From Algibacter amylolyticus (GTDB taxonomy: Bacteria; Bacteroidota; Bacteroidia; Flavobacteriales; Flavobacteriaceae), in NCBI RefSeq assembly GCF_014202225.1, contig NZ_JACHGE010000001.1:1-43221 (forward strand): a stretch of 43,221 nt of DNA, written 5' to 3'. The notes under the pieces are model-generated. The model was not told the DNA's origin and ran no database searches. It saw only the letters and a list, made by a program, of their open reading frames with translations. Of the stretch, positions 9,129 to 19,619 are shown piece after piece. Within the stretch, counting starts at the first letter, position 1. Each line of letters opens with the position of its first letter. Both the position numbers and the translations under genes were made by a program.

Positions 9129-10826
9129 ATGAAAAACACATTTACAGCCCTTAAAATCTCTATTTTTTCACTTTTTGTTCTAACCTCTTTAGTGGCCTGC
9201 GACAAAGATTTTAGTATCATAGAAAGTGATGTTCTAGGTGAAGGCAATGCTAATTTTTTAACCAATACAGAATTTATTCCTGTAACGGCTTACAACAAAA
9301 AACTAAGCGCTCTACAAGTTAACAATCTAGCATCTAATTTATTAGGCGTATTTAAAGATCCGGAATACGGAACAACAACAGCTGGTATTGTAACTCAATT
9401 AACACCTTCTGTATACGGTGTAGATTTTGGCGTTAATCCAACAATAGATAAAGTTACCCTTCATATTCCTTATTTTAGTACAGCTATAGGTTTAGATGAT
9501 GAAGGTAATACAACCTACCAATTGGATTCCGTTTATGGCAACGCAAACAAACCTATTAAATTATCCATTTATAGAAGTAATTATTTTTTAAGAGATTTCA
9601 ATCCTTTAGGAGATGCCAGTACATCTCAGAATTATTATTCTAACGCTTCCAGCACTACTAATTCTGCACTTAACGGAAGTACAACCATTAATTTTGACGA
9701 TCATATTCTAGAAACGATTTTCTCTGCAAGCACTATTATTCCTAGTAGCGCTGCATCAGAAACGATAACAGACGAAGATACTGAAGATGAAATTATAACT
9801 TATTCTGAACCTGCTTTTAAAGTTGAATTAGAAAGTGAATTTTGGCAAAATACTATAGTTGCAAAAAGTGGCGGATCTGAATTGAGCAACGAAAATAATT
9901 TTAAAAACTACTTTCGTGGCTTATATTTTAAAGCTGAAGCCGTTGATGACACTAATGACGGAAGCATGTTTTTAGTAAATTTAGAATCTACAAATGCATA
10001 CATTACCATAGCATATACCAATGGTGAAGACGATGCAAGAGTCGAAAATACTTATACCCTAAAATTCACCGGAAATAAGCTAAACACCTTTATAAACGAT
10101 TTTGAAACTACATTAACCGATGGAGACAACGTTAATGGAGACTCAACAATACATTTAAAAGGGATGGAAGGTTCTATGGCTGTAATCGATTTATTTGGGA
10201 CAGAAGATCTTGATGGTAATGAAATTCCTGATAATTTAGATACGTTTTTAAAAACATATAGAAAAACCGATGAAAGTGGCAACTTTGTTAAAGACGAAGA
10301 CGATAATTATGTTTTAAAAAGACTAATTAACGAAGCGCATTTAGAAATCTATGAAGACGACACTCAGGTTTCAAATACCTTAGACGATAACGGTGATGAA
10401 TACCACAAATACGATCGTATTTATGCTTACGATATAAAAAATAATACAACCCTTATTGATTATTTATATGACCCTACAGAAAATAACGCAGCTGTTAGTT
10501 CTAAAATTATTAGTCTAGGGCAAAGAGGTGTTTTAACCGATGATGATGGTGAAGAAAAAGTTAAATACAAAATACGTATTACCGAACATCTAAATAATAT
10601 TATCCAAAACGATTCAACCAATTACAATATTGGTTTAGTCATTTCTAATAATGTTAATTACACAAATAATTCTGAAATTTTAAACAGCACAGACGAAGTA
10701 ACAGCTGTTCCTTCTGCTTCAGTAATAACCCCAAGAGGAACAATTTTATACGGAAGTCATGAAAGTGTGGATGACGATAAAAAACTAAAATTAAATATAC
10801 TTTTCACTGAAACTAAAGAGGATTAA
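9129..10826 (+). CDS. DUF4270 family outer-membrane/surface lipoprotein
   Basis: The 565-residue protein begins with a lipoprotein signal peptide ending in LVAC, with lipidated Cys24. It continues with the pattern I associate with DUF4270: an N-terminal FxTNTEFIPVTAYN segment, repeated beta-rich stretches, and a C-terminal RGTILYGSHES segment before the end. Acidic, Asn- and Thr-rich composition fits a surface-exposed protein. It starts 18 bases after the GT5-like gene and is probably cotranscribed with it; glmS follows after 131 bp. No function is established for the domain that I know of. Confidence 0.85.
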   Translation: MKNTFTALKISIFSLFVLTSLVACDKDFSIIESDVLGEGNANFLTNTEFIPVTAYNKKLSALQVNNLASNLLGVFKDPEYGTTTAGIVTQLTPSVYGVDFGVNPTIDKVTLHIPYFSTAIGLDDEGNTTYQLDSVYGNANKPIKLSIYRSNYFLRDFNPLGDASTSQNYYSNASSTTNSALNGSTTINFDDHILETIFSASTIIPSSAASETITDEDTEDEIITYSEPAFKVELESEFWQNTIVAKSGGSELSNENNFKNYFRGLYFKAEAVDDTNDGSMFLVNLESTNAYITIAYTNGEDDARVENTYTLKFTGNKLNTFINDFETTLTDGDNVNGDSTIHLKGMEGSMAVIDLFGTEDLDGNEIPDNLDTFLKTYRKTDESGNFVKDEDDNYVLKRLINEAHLEIYEDDTQVSNTLDDNGDEYHKYDRIYAYDIKNNTTLIDYLYDPTENNAAVSSKIISLGQRGVLTDDDGEEKVKYKIRITEHLNNIIQNDSTNYNIGLVISNNVNYTNNSEILNSTDEVTAVPSASVITPRGTILYGSHESVDDDKKLKLNILFTETKED

Positions 10827-10957
10827 CACGTTATAAATTAAGCAAAGTGTTTTTGAACGTATAAATAGACTAGTTCATATAATAATTATCCGTTCTAAAC
10901 ATTTATTTTTCATATTTGCGCCAATTAATTATAACCCCAAAATCAAATTAAAAAATT

Positions 10958-12811
10958 ATGTGTGGAATTGTTGGATATATTGGACCCAGAGAAGCTTACC
11001 CTATTGTAATTGAAGGGCTTAAAAGATTAGAGTATAGAGGTTATGATAGTGCTGGAATAGCATTATTTGATGGCACAGACTTAAAAGTATCTAAAACAAA
11101 AGGTAAAGTAGCAGATTTAGAAGCGCGAGCTACCCAAGAAATTACTAAAACAGGAAATGTTGGTATTGGCCATACACGTTGGGCAACCCATGGTGTTCCT
11201 AACGATGTTAATTCACACCCACACTTATCAAACTCTGGTGATTTAGTCATTATCCATAATGGTATTATTGAAAATTACGATTCACTTAAAAAAGAACTTA
11301 TTACAAGAGGCTACACCTTTCAATCTGATACCGATACCGAGGTATTAATTAATTTAATAGAAGACGTAAAAAAGCAAGAAGGTGTAAAACTTGGTAAGGC
11401 AGTTCAAGTTGCATTAAATCAAGTTATAGGTGCCTATGCTATTGCTGTTTTTGATAAAAATAAACCAGAAGAAGTTGTAGTCGCTCGTTTAGGAAGTCCG
11501 TTAGCCATTGGTATTGGCGAAAACGAGGACGAATTCTTTATAGCTAGTGATGCTTCACCTTTTATAGAATACACTAAAAACGCTGTTTATCTTGAAGATG
11601 AAGAAATGGCTGTTATTAGATTTCATAAGGGTATAAAAGTCAGAAAAATTAAGGATGATTCGTTAGTAGACACTTACGTTCAAGAGCTTCAAATGAATTT
11701 AGAGCAAATTGAAAAAGGAGGGTACGATCATTTCATGCTTAAAGAAATACATGAGCAACCTAAAGCTATAACAGATACCTATAGAGGAAGATTATTACGA
11801 AACGAAGCTATTATAAAAATGGCTGGTGTTGAAGATAACATGAAAAGATTTCTTAATGCCAACCGTATTATTATAGTCGCTTGTGGTACATCATGGCACG
11901 CAGGATTAGTAGCCGAATATATTTTTGAGGATTTAGCGCGCATACCTGTAGAAGTTGAATACGCTTCAGAATTTAGATATCGTAACCCTGTTATAAGAGA
12001 AGATGATGTAGTAATTGCTATTTCTCAATCTGGAGAAACTGCCGACACGCTTGCAGCCATTAAATTAGCAAAATCTAAAGGTGCCTTTGTATTTGGAGTT
12101 TGTAATGTAGTAGGTTCATCAATTTCTAGAGAATCTCATGCCGGTGCATATACACATGCTGGACCAGAAATAGGTGTAGCTTCAACTAAAGCATTTACCA
12201 CTCAAATAACTGTTTTAACGCTTATCGCTTTAAGACTTGCTAGAGCAAAAGGAACTATTACTAGTTCAGATTTCCGTCAGCATTTATTAGAATTAGAAAT
12301 GATTCCTAACAAGGTGGAAAAAGCATTAGAATCTGATAAAAATATTAGAGTCATAGCTGATGTTTACAAAAACGTAAGCAACTTTTTATATTTAGGAAGA
12401 GGTTATAATTTCCCGGTAGCTCTTGAGGGCGCTCTTAAATTAAAAGAGATTTCGTATATCCACGCCGAAGGTTATCCTGCAGCAGAAATGAAGCATGGCC
12501 CTATTGCTTTAATTGACGAAAACATGCCAATAGTAGTAATTGCAACTAAAAAAGGGCATTACGAAAAGGTAGTCAGTAATATTCAAGAAATTAAATCAAG
12601 AAAAGGAAAAATTATTGGAATAGTAACCGAAGGTGATGTTCAAGTAAGAGATTTAGCAGATCATGTTATTGAAGTACCTGAAACTTTAGAGTCTCTTTCG
12701 CCATTATTAACTACAATTCCTCTGCAACTGTTATCATATCATATTGCAGTAATGTTAGATAAAAATGTAGATCAACCAAGAAACTTGGCTAAATCGGTTA
12801 CAGTAGAATAA
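10958..12811 (+). CDS. glmS: Glutamine--fructose-6-phosphate aminotransferase (isomerizing)
   Basis: GlmS makes glucosamine-6-phosphate from fructose-6-phosphate and glutamine, the entry step to peptidoglycan and LPS amino sugars. The 617-residue protein has the N-terminal nucleophile Cys2 (MCGIVGYIG), GYDSAG and HTRWATHG glutaminase motifs, then two SIS sugar-isomerase domains (about 295-430 and 465-605) with the CGTSWHAG and SQSGETADT motifs and the C-terminal LAKSVTVE. Length matches the family. A near-consensus -10 (CATATTTG, 10911-10918) lies 40 bases upstream. I saw no glmS ribozyme-like structure in the 131-bp gap. A strong terminator follows at 12838. Confidence 0.98.
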   Translation: MCGIVGYIGPREAYPIVIEGLKRLEYRGYDSAGIALFDGTDLKVSKTKGKVADLEARATQEITKTGNVGIGHTRWATHGVPNDVNSHPHLSNSGDLVIIHNGIIENYDSLKKELITRGYTFQSDTDTEVLINLIEDVKKQEGVKLGKAVQVALNQVIGAYAIAVFDKNKPEEVVVARLGSPLAIGIGENEDEFFIASDASPFIEYTKNAVYLEDEEMAVIRFHKGIKVRKIKDDSLVDTYVQELQMNLEQIEKGGYDHFMLKEIHEQPKAITDTYRGRLLRNEAIIKMAGVEDNMKRFLNANRIIIVACGTSWHAGLVAEYIFEDLARIPVEVEYASEFRYRNPVIREDDVVIAISQSGETADTLAAIKLAKSKGAFVFGVCNVVGSSISRESHAGAYTHAGPEIGVASTKAFTTQITVLTLIALRLARAKGTITSSDFRQHLLELEMIPNKVEKALESDKNIRVIADVYKNVSNFLYLGRGYNFPVALEGALKLKEISYIHAEGYPAAEMKHGPIALIDENMPIVVIATKKGHYEKVVSNIQEIKSRKGKIIGIVTEGDVQVRDLADHVIEVPETLESLSPLLTTIPLQLLSYHIAVMLDKNVDQPRNLAKSVTVE

Positions 12812-12837
12812 AAATTACTTTTTATAAACACATTTTA

Positions 12838-12874
12838 AATTTCCATGCTTGTACTAAGCATGGAAATTCTTGTT
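12838..12874 (+). terminator. Intrinsic terminator after glmS
   Basis: A perfect 13-bp stem (AATTTCCATGCTT at 12838-12850 with AAGCATGGAAATT at 12856-12868) closes a GTACT loop and is followed by CTTGTTTT. It begins 27 bases after the glmS stop. Confidence 0.85.
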
Positions 12875-13024
12875 TTAAGTCCTATTTTTTAAGTATTTAA
12901 TAATAAATAGATACTTTTTTTGTTAAAACATACTATGCGTGCATAATTTTTTATATTTTTAGACACTTGCATAATATTATAATTTTATAGTATCTTGTTA
13001 TTAAACTAAAACTTTGTAAACTAC

Positions 13025-15784
13025 ATGAAGACAATTCTCCCCTTTTTAATGTTATTATTTTGTGGAATTTCCTTTTCGCAAACAACAATTACTGGTACAG
13101 TAGTAGATGATAACAGCCAACCCATTCCGGGAGCCAACATTATTATTGTTGGTACATCAACTGGAAACGTAACCGACTTTGATGGTAATTTTACCGTAAC
13201 CACAAACTTAAACCCACCCTTTACACTACAAGCTAGTAGCGTTGGCTTTGAAACGGCTACTGAAGAGGTTACTACAAGAAACCAAAAAGTAAATTTTATT
13301 TTAAAGGAAGGTAACGCTCTAGATGAAGTTGTAATTTCTGCATCTAGAACACCAGAACGTATTTTTGAATCTCCGGTAACGGTAGAGCGTTTCGGTCTTA
13401 AACAAATTAAAAACACAACGTCTGCCGATTTTTATGGTGGTTTAGAAAACCTAAAAGGTGTTGATGTAAACACCAATAGTTTAACTTTCAAATCGGTTAA
13501 CACAAGAGGTTTTGCAACATTTGCAAACAACCGTTTCATGCAATTAGTCGATGGCATGGACAACTCTACTCCGGCATTAAACTTTCCAATTGGTAACTTA
13601 GTTGGTATGACAGAAACCGATGTGCTAAGTGTAGAATTACTACCTGGTGCATCTTCTGCATTATATGGTGCAAATGCCTTTAATGGTATTTTATTCATGC
13701 GTAGTAAGAATCCTTTCGATCACCAAGGCATTAGTGCTTCAATAAAAAGAGGAATTACTTCTCAAGAATCTGCAGGAGATAACGCTTATACGGATCTTAG
13801 TTTTAGAGCTGGTTACAAATTCACTGAAAAATTTGCAGCAAAAATCAACTTCGGTTACTTGAAAGGTACCGATTGGGCTGCCACTAGCGAAACAGATAAG
13901 TTGAACCCAAACAACACCAGAGCTAACACAGATTATGATGGTATTAACGTATATGGTGATGAAGTATCTGCAAATATTAGAACCGAAGCACCTGCCAGTG
14001 TAAAAGGTATTATCCCAGATGTTGTGGTTAGTAGAACAGGTTATAACGAAAGAGATTTAACAAACTACAATGCAGAAAGTATTAAATCTGATTGGGGATT
14101 ATACTACCGTCCTTGGGAAAATGATTTTGAAGTATCTTATGTTGGAAAAGTAGGAACAGGATCAACTATTTATCAAGGAACAAATAGATATAACATTGCA
14201 AACTTTTTTCAACAGCAACATAAATTAGAATTTAAAAATGATAATTTCTTTTTAAGAGGTTATGTTGTAACAGATAAGGCTGGAGACTCTTACGATATGG
14301 TCTTTACAGGTATTAATATTAATAGGGCATGGAAAGCAGATAAACAATGGTTTCAAGAATATATTGAAACTTATGCTGGCGCAACCCTTGGTGGTGCAAC
14401 AGAAGCAGAATCTCACGCAGCGGCAAGAGCGCAAGCAGAATCTGGACGCTATTTACCGGGTACTCCTGAGTATCAATCTGCTTTTACTAGAAGTATTAAC
14501 GATCCAGACTTAAGTACAGGATCTAAATTTCAAGATGCCTCTAAATATTACCATTCAGATGCTAACTATAACTTAAGTCATTTAATTGATTTTGCCGAAA
14601 TTCAAGTTGGTGCATCTTACAGAAGATATAATCTAAATTCTTCAGGAACTATTTACACAGATTTAGACGGGCCAATCGACTATTCAGAATATGGAATCTA
14701 TACTCAAATTCAAAAAAACATAGAATTCAATGACGATTTAGAATTAAAATTAACAGGATCTGTTCGTTACGATAAATCTGAATTTTTTGATGGTTTCTTT
14801 TCACCAAGAATATCTGCAGGTTTAACAGTTAATCAAAATCACAACATTCGTGCTTCTGTACAAACAGGATTTAGAAATCCAACAACACAAGATTTATTTA
14901 TTGGTTTAGATGCTGGTAGAGCTATCTTAGTTGGTTCGGCTCCAGAAAATTTAGACAGATATGTTAGAACATTTGATGTAAGTGATGAAGGTCAAGTAGG
15001 ATTCGGTCAAGATGCTACTGTAACACAAACAGGACGTGTTGCTTATGAGAATTCTTACACTGCAAGTTCTGTACAGGCCTTATCAGATACTGGAAACCCT
15101 GCTGTTCTTGAGGTTTCTAATCCTGATATTATTAAACCAGAGCAAGTATCATCTGCTGAGATTGGATATCGTGGTAAATTCGAAAATTTAATTGTTGATT
15201 TTAGTACATATTACAACAAGTATAAAGACTTCATTTCTCAAGAAGTTGTTATATCTCCTTATTATGGTACAGTGGGCTCTCCCGATGGGTTAGCTATCGC
15301 TTCAATTGCTAATAAAGACTTTCAAGCCTATAGCACATACACAAATTCAGAAGCGGATGTTAACTCTTATGGTGCTTCAATTGGATTAACTACCAAAGTA
15401 TTTGGAGACTTTGATTTAAGTGGAAGTTATACTTATGCTAAATTAGATTTTGATAGAAATAAATATCCAGATTTCACAACAAACTTTAATACACCAGAAC
15501 ACAAATTTAAAGCGTCTTTTGGAAATACTGAATTATTTAAAAACTTCGGTTTTAATGTAAATTACAGATTTAGTGATGACTATTTCTGGGAAGCAACATT
15601 TGGTAATGGTCTAGTACCAGAATACCACGTTGTTGATGCTCAAATCAATTTAAGAGTCCCTAGTTTTAAATCTACGTTCAAAGCAGGAGCTACAAATCTT
15701 TTAGGAGATGAGTACTTTACCGCTTTTGGTACAGGCTTTATAGGCTCAATGTACTATGTGTCTTGGACTATTAATAACCTATAA
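13025..15784 (+). CDS. TonB-dependent receptor with carboxypeptidase-like regulatory domain
   Basis: This is an outer-membrane active transporter. The 919-residue protein starts with a signal peptide (cut after about residue 19, FSQ), then a carboxypeptidase-D-regulatory-like beta-sandwich (about 20-100: ITGTVVDDNSQPIPGANI, GNVTDFDGNFTV), a plug domain (about 110-230, with NTRGFATF and the LPGASSALYGANAFNGI segment) and a 22-stranded barrel ending at INNL. This is the usual SusC-like layout, though shorter than SusC proper, and the partner is not SusD. The next gene, an SGNH-like lipoprotein, starts 10 bases after the stop, so the two are a pair. The substrate is unknown; a lipid, ester or acylated sugar would fit the partner. 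Confidence 0.95.
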   Translation: MKTILPFLMLLFCGISFSQTTITGTVVDDNSQPIPGANIIIVGTSTGNVTDFDGNFTVTTNLNPPFTLQASSVGFETATEEVTTRNQKVNFILKEGNALDEVVISASRTPERIFESPVTVERFGLKQIKNTTSADFYGGLENLKGVDVNTNSLTFKSVNTRGFATFANNRFMQLVDGMDNSTPALNFPIGNLVGMTETDVLSVELLPGASSALYGANAFNGILFMRSKNPFDHQGISASIKRGITSQESAGDNAYTDLSFRAGYKFTEKFAAKINFGYLKGTDWAATSETDKLNPNNTRANTDYDGINVYGDEVSANIRTEAPASVKGIIPDVVVSRTGYNERDLTNYNAESIKSDWGLYYRPWENDFEVSYVGKVGTGSTIYQGTNRYNIANFFQQQHKLEFKNDNFFLRGYVVTDKAGDSYDMVFTGININRAWKADKQWFQEYIETYAGATLGGATEAESHAAARAQAESGRYLPGTPEYQSAFTRSINDPDLSTGSKFQDASKYYHSDANYNLSHLIDFAEIQVGASYRRYNLNSSGTIYTDLDGPIDYSEYGIYTQIQKNIEFNDDLELKLTGSVRYDKSEFFDGFFSPRISAGLTVNQNHNIRASVQTGFRNPTTQDLFIGLDAGRAILVGSAPENLDRYVRTFDVSDEGQVGFGQDATVTQTGRVAYENSYTASSVQALSDTGNPAVLEVSNPDIIKPEQVSSAEIGYRGKFENLIVDFSTYYNKYKDFISQEVVISPYYGTVGSPDGLAIASIANKDFQAYSTYTNSEADVNSYGASIGLTTKVFGDFDLSGSYTYAKLDFDRNKYPDFTTNFNTPEHKFKASFGNTELFKNFGFNVNYRFSDDYFWEATFGNGLVPEYHVVDAQINLRVPSFKSTFKAGATNLLGDEYFTAFGTGFIGSMYYVSWTINNL

Positions 15785-15794
15785 AAAAACAAAC

Positions 15795-17456
15795 ATGAAA
15801 AATATAAAATATTTAACTTTAATATTTGGCCTTATTGCTTTTGTTGGCTGTAATGAACCTGAAGATGTCCTTAAAGACACTAATATTGAGCCTGAAGAAG
15901 TTGTTGTATTACCAGAACTAATAACAGGATCTACAGATTTCTCAACTTACGTTTCTATAGGAAATTCGCTTACTGCTGGTTTTACAGATAATGCTTTATT
16001 TAAAGCATCTCAAGAAAACTCGTTTCCAAATATATTATCACAAAAATTTGCTATGATTGGTGGTGGAGATTTTAATCAACCACTTACAAACGACAACTTT
16101 GGAGGTATTGCTCTAGGAGGAAACAGAATCTTGGAACCAAGATTAGTAACAACAGGAGGAGCTCCAGTAAGTTTAGAAAGCGTAATTGGACCTGTTACTG
16201 TAACAACAGATGTAGCATTAAATAATCCAACCGGACCTTTTAATAACATGGGTGTTCCAGGAGCAAAAAGTTTTCATTTACTTGCTCCCGGCTATGGTAA
16301 CATTAGTGGTTTATTAACCGACCCTGCAACGGCAAATCCTTATTTTGTTAGAATGACAGGAACAACTCCAGATGCTAGTATTTTGCAGTTAGCTATGGCA
16401 CAAACACCAACCTTCTTTTCTTTATGGATTGGGAATAATGATGTTTTAGGATATGCCACTACAGGTGGAGATGGCACAAACCCAATAACTCCTGTTGATG
16501 GTGCTCCAGGTGTTGGTTTTACTCAAACTTATGGCGCTTTAATTGCAACATTAACAGCCGGTGGCGCCAAAGGCGTTATTGCAAACATACCTTATGTAAC
16601 CGATATTCCACATTTTACAACGGTGCCCTATAATGCTTTAGATCCAAATGATGAAGATAACGGCCCTGCACTTATAGCTCAAATACCAACTTTAAATACT
16701 GTTTATGGTGCATTAAATCAAATTTTTAATTTGGTTGATCCTTCTCGCGTCATATCATTTTCTTCAACAGAAGCTAACGGTGTTGTAATTAAAGATGAAA
16801 CTTTGGCCGACCTTTCCTCAGTAATCAGAGGTGGATTACTATCGAATAGACCAGCATTTGAAGGCTTTATTGCTCAGTTCGGCTTAGCGCCTGAAGCTGC
16901 GGATTCTGTAGCTACTTTATTTGGAATTGTTTATGGACAAGCTCGACAAGCCACAGCAGACGATTTATTTGTATTACCTAGTTTAAGTATTATTGGAGAG
17001 GTTAACGAAACTCAATCAGCCTTTTTACAATCACAAGACTTACCAGAAGCCCTTGCAGATCAATTCTCAGCAGAAGGTGTTACTTTTCCTTTGGCAGATA
17101 AATGGGTTTTAATTCCGAGTGAACAAGACGAAATTAAAAAAGCTGTCGATGCATTTAATTTAACTATTGAAACCGCAGCAACAAATGCAGGATTAGCATT
17201 TGTTGACGCTAACTCTTTATTATCTCAATTAGCAACAACTGGAATAGAAACTGATAATTTTATTTTAAAATCCAATTTAGTAACGGGTGGTGCTTTTTCA
17301 TTAGATGGAGTACACTTAACATCTAGAGGTTATGCCATGGCAGCAAATGAATTTATGAAAGCCATTGATGCAGCTTATGGAACTAACTTTGAAGCTTCAG
17401 GAAATTTAGTTAACACTGGAAACTATCCAACAAACTATTCTCCATTGTTACAATAA
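15795..17456 (+). CDS. SGNH/GDSL-hydrolase-like lipoprotein
   Basis: I chose the ATG at 15795 (553 aa); a longer frame from 15756 would overlap the receptor gene, and only the shorter form begins with a lipoprotein signal (lipobox FVGC, Cys19). SGNH blocks are visible: block I IGNSLTAGF (Ser58, with Asn in place of the usual Asp of GDSL), block III WIGNNDVLG, and block V DGVHLTSRGY containing the Asp-x-x-His pair. The protein is much longer than single-domain SGNH hydrolases, with inserts between blocks. Sitting 10 bases behind a TonB receptor, it probably works at the outer membrane on the substrate taken up by that receptor. A terminator follows. Confidence 0.82.
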   Translation: MKNIKYLTLIFGLIAFVGCNEPEDVLKDTNIEPEEVVVLPELITGSTDFSTYVSIGNSLTAGFTDNALFKASQENSFPNILSQKFAMIGGGDFNQPLTNDNFGGIALGGNRILEPRLVTTGGAPVSLESVIGPVTVTTDVALNNPTGPFNNMGVPGAKSFHLLAPGYGNISGLLTDPATANPYFVRMTGTTPDASILQLAMAQTPTFFSLWIGNNDVLGYATTGGDGTNPITPVDGAPGVGFTQTYGALIATLTAGGAKGVIANIPYVTDIPHFTTVPYNALDPNDEDNGPALIAQIPTLNTVYGALNQIFNLVDPSRVISFSSTEANGVVIKDETLADLSSVIRGGLLSNRPAFEGFIAQFGLAPEAADSVATLFGIVYGQARQATADDLFVLPSLSIIGEVNETQSAFLQSQDLPEALADQFSAEGVTFPLADKWVLIPSEQDEIKKAVDAFNLTIETAATNAGLAFVDANSLLSQLATTGIETDNFILKSNLVTGGAFSLDGVHLTSRGYAMAANEFMKAIDAAYGTNFEASGNLVNTGNYPTNYSPLLQ

Positions 17457-17480
17457 AATAGAATTCAAATAATACTATAA

Positions 17481-17510
17481 AAACACCTTCAAATTGAAGG
17501 TGTTTTTTTT
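17481..17510 (+). terminator. Intrinsic terminator after SGNH lipoprotein gene
   Basis: Stem AAACACCTTC / GAAGGTGTTT (17481-17490 and 17496-17505) with an AAATT loop, followed by a run of T. It ends the receptor-lipoprotein operon and insulates it from atpD. Confidence 0.85.
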
Positions 17511-17557
17511 GGTGCAAAAAAGCTTTAAAAACAACTTTCATTTTAAATTAAAAAATA

Positions 17558-17565
17558 TATCTTTG
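17558..17565 (+). promoter_or_regulatory. Candidate -10 box for atpD
   Basis: TATCTTTG matches TAnnTTTG and lies 60 bases before the atpD ATG. A TTT at 17536-17538 is at -33 spacing but is not a clean TTG. Confidence 0.55.
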
Positions 17566-17622
17566 CACGCGAAAACTTAAAGTGTTTTTATAGAATTAAA
17601 ACGCATAATATTAAATACATAA

Positions 17623-19134
<1,512 letters not shown>

Positions 19135-19146
19135 GCTGAAAGCAAG

Positions 19147-19165
19147 TGCTGAATTTATTTCAGCA
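19147..19165 (+). other. Hairpin 1 between atpD and atpC
   Basis: TGCTGAA (19147-19153) pairs with TTCAGCA (19159-19165) around a TTTAT loop, beginning 12 bases after the atpD stop. Its 15-base core CTGAATTTATTTCAG (19149-19163) is the exact reverse complement of the core of hairpin 2. Confidence 0.7.
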
Positions 19166-19199
19166 TCTTTTAAATTGAATATCGAATAAAATTAAAAAG

Positions 19200-19220
19200 A
19201 CCCTGAAATAAATTCAGGGT
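19200..19220 (+). other. Hairpin 2 between atpD and atpC
   Basis: ACCCTGAA (19200-19207) pairs with TTCAGGGT (19213-19220) around ATAAA. The core at 19203-19217 can alternatively pair with hairpin 1, so the two arrangements exclude each other. No T-run follows directly, so it is a poor terminator. Confidence 0.7.
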
Positions 19221-19238
19221 AGTTAAACAAGTTTAACT
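19221..19238 (+). promoter_or_regulatory. Hairpin 3 abutting the atpC start codon
   Basis: AGTTAAAC-AA-GTTTAACT is a perfect inverted repeat whose last base is immediately before the atpC ATG. Folded, it would place structure right at the start codon and could tune atpC translation. Confidence 0.55.
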
Positions 19239-19532
19239 ATGTATTTAGAAATAGTATCACCAGAAGCCACATTATTTAGCAGCGAAGTTGATTCTGTAGC
19301 AGTTCCAGGTATAAACGGTGAGTTTCAAATGTTGGATAATCACGCTCCTATAGTTTCTATACTAAAAGAAGGTTTTATTAAAATCCATACACATACACAA
19401 ACCCACTTAGAGTTTGATGCTTTACATTCTGAAGTTATTCCACATAACGATGATGATAAAGTATTGACTATAAAAATAAATTCGGGTACACTTGAAATGA
19501 AAGATAATAAAGCTATAATTTTAGCAGATTAA
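19239..19532 (+). CDS. atpC: F1F0 ATP synthase subunit epsilon, short form
   Basis: Epsilon belongs to the central stalk and couples rotation in F1 to F0. The 97-residue protein contains the N-terminal beta-sandwich (YLEIVSPEATLFSSEVDSV, VPGINGEFQMLDNHAPIVS) but ends before the C-terminal helical hairpin present in E. coli-type subunits of about 135 residues. That hairpin is the part that inhibits ATP hydrolysis elsewhere, so that control is expected to be missing or different; short forms are common in this phylum. It follows atpD after 104 bp of hairpin-rich DNA. Confidence 0.96.
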   Translation: MYLEIVSPEATLFSSEVDSVAVPGINGEFQMLDNHAPIVSILKEGFIKIHTHTQTHLEFDALHSEVIPHNDDDKVLTIKINSGTLEMKDNKAIILAD

Positions 19533-19556
19533 TTTTATTTTAAATATTGATATATT

Positions 19557-19588
19557 AAAAAACGCAAAGCTTAAACTTTGCGTTTTTT
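19557..19588. terminator. Bidirectional terminator between atpC and umuD
   Basis: Perfect 13-bp stem AAAAAACGCAAAG (19557-19569) / CTTTGCGTTTTTT (19576-19588) with a CTTAAA loop. The A-run and T-run on either side let it serve the convergent atpC (+) and umuD (-) genes. Confidence 0.9.
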
Positions 19589-19619
19589 TATGTTTATACT
19601 CTTTTTTATATACAAACGA

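Noticed and set aside
10827-10957. glmS ribozyme
   Set aside because: The gap has no ribozyme-like pseudoknot sequence and this class is typical of Firmicutes.
13021-13416. 131-codon frame on the minus strand opposite the TonB receptor start
   Set aside because: It is antisense to a clear signal peptide and carboxypeptidase-like domain and has no recognisable motif.
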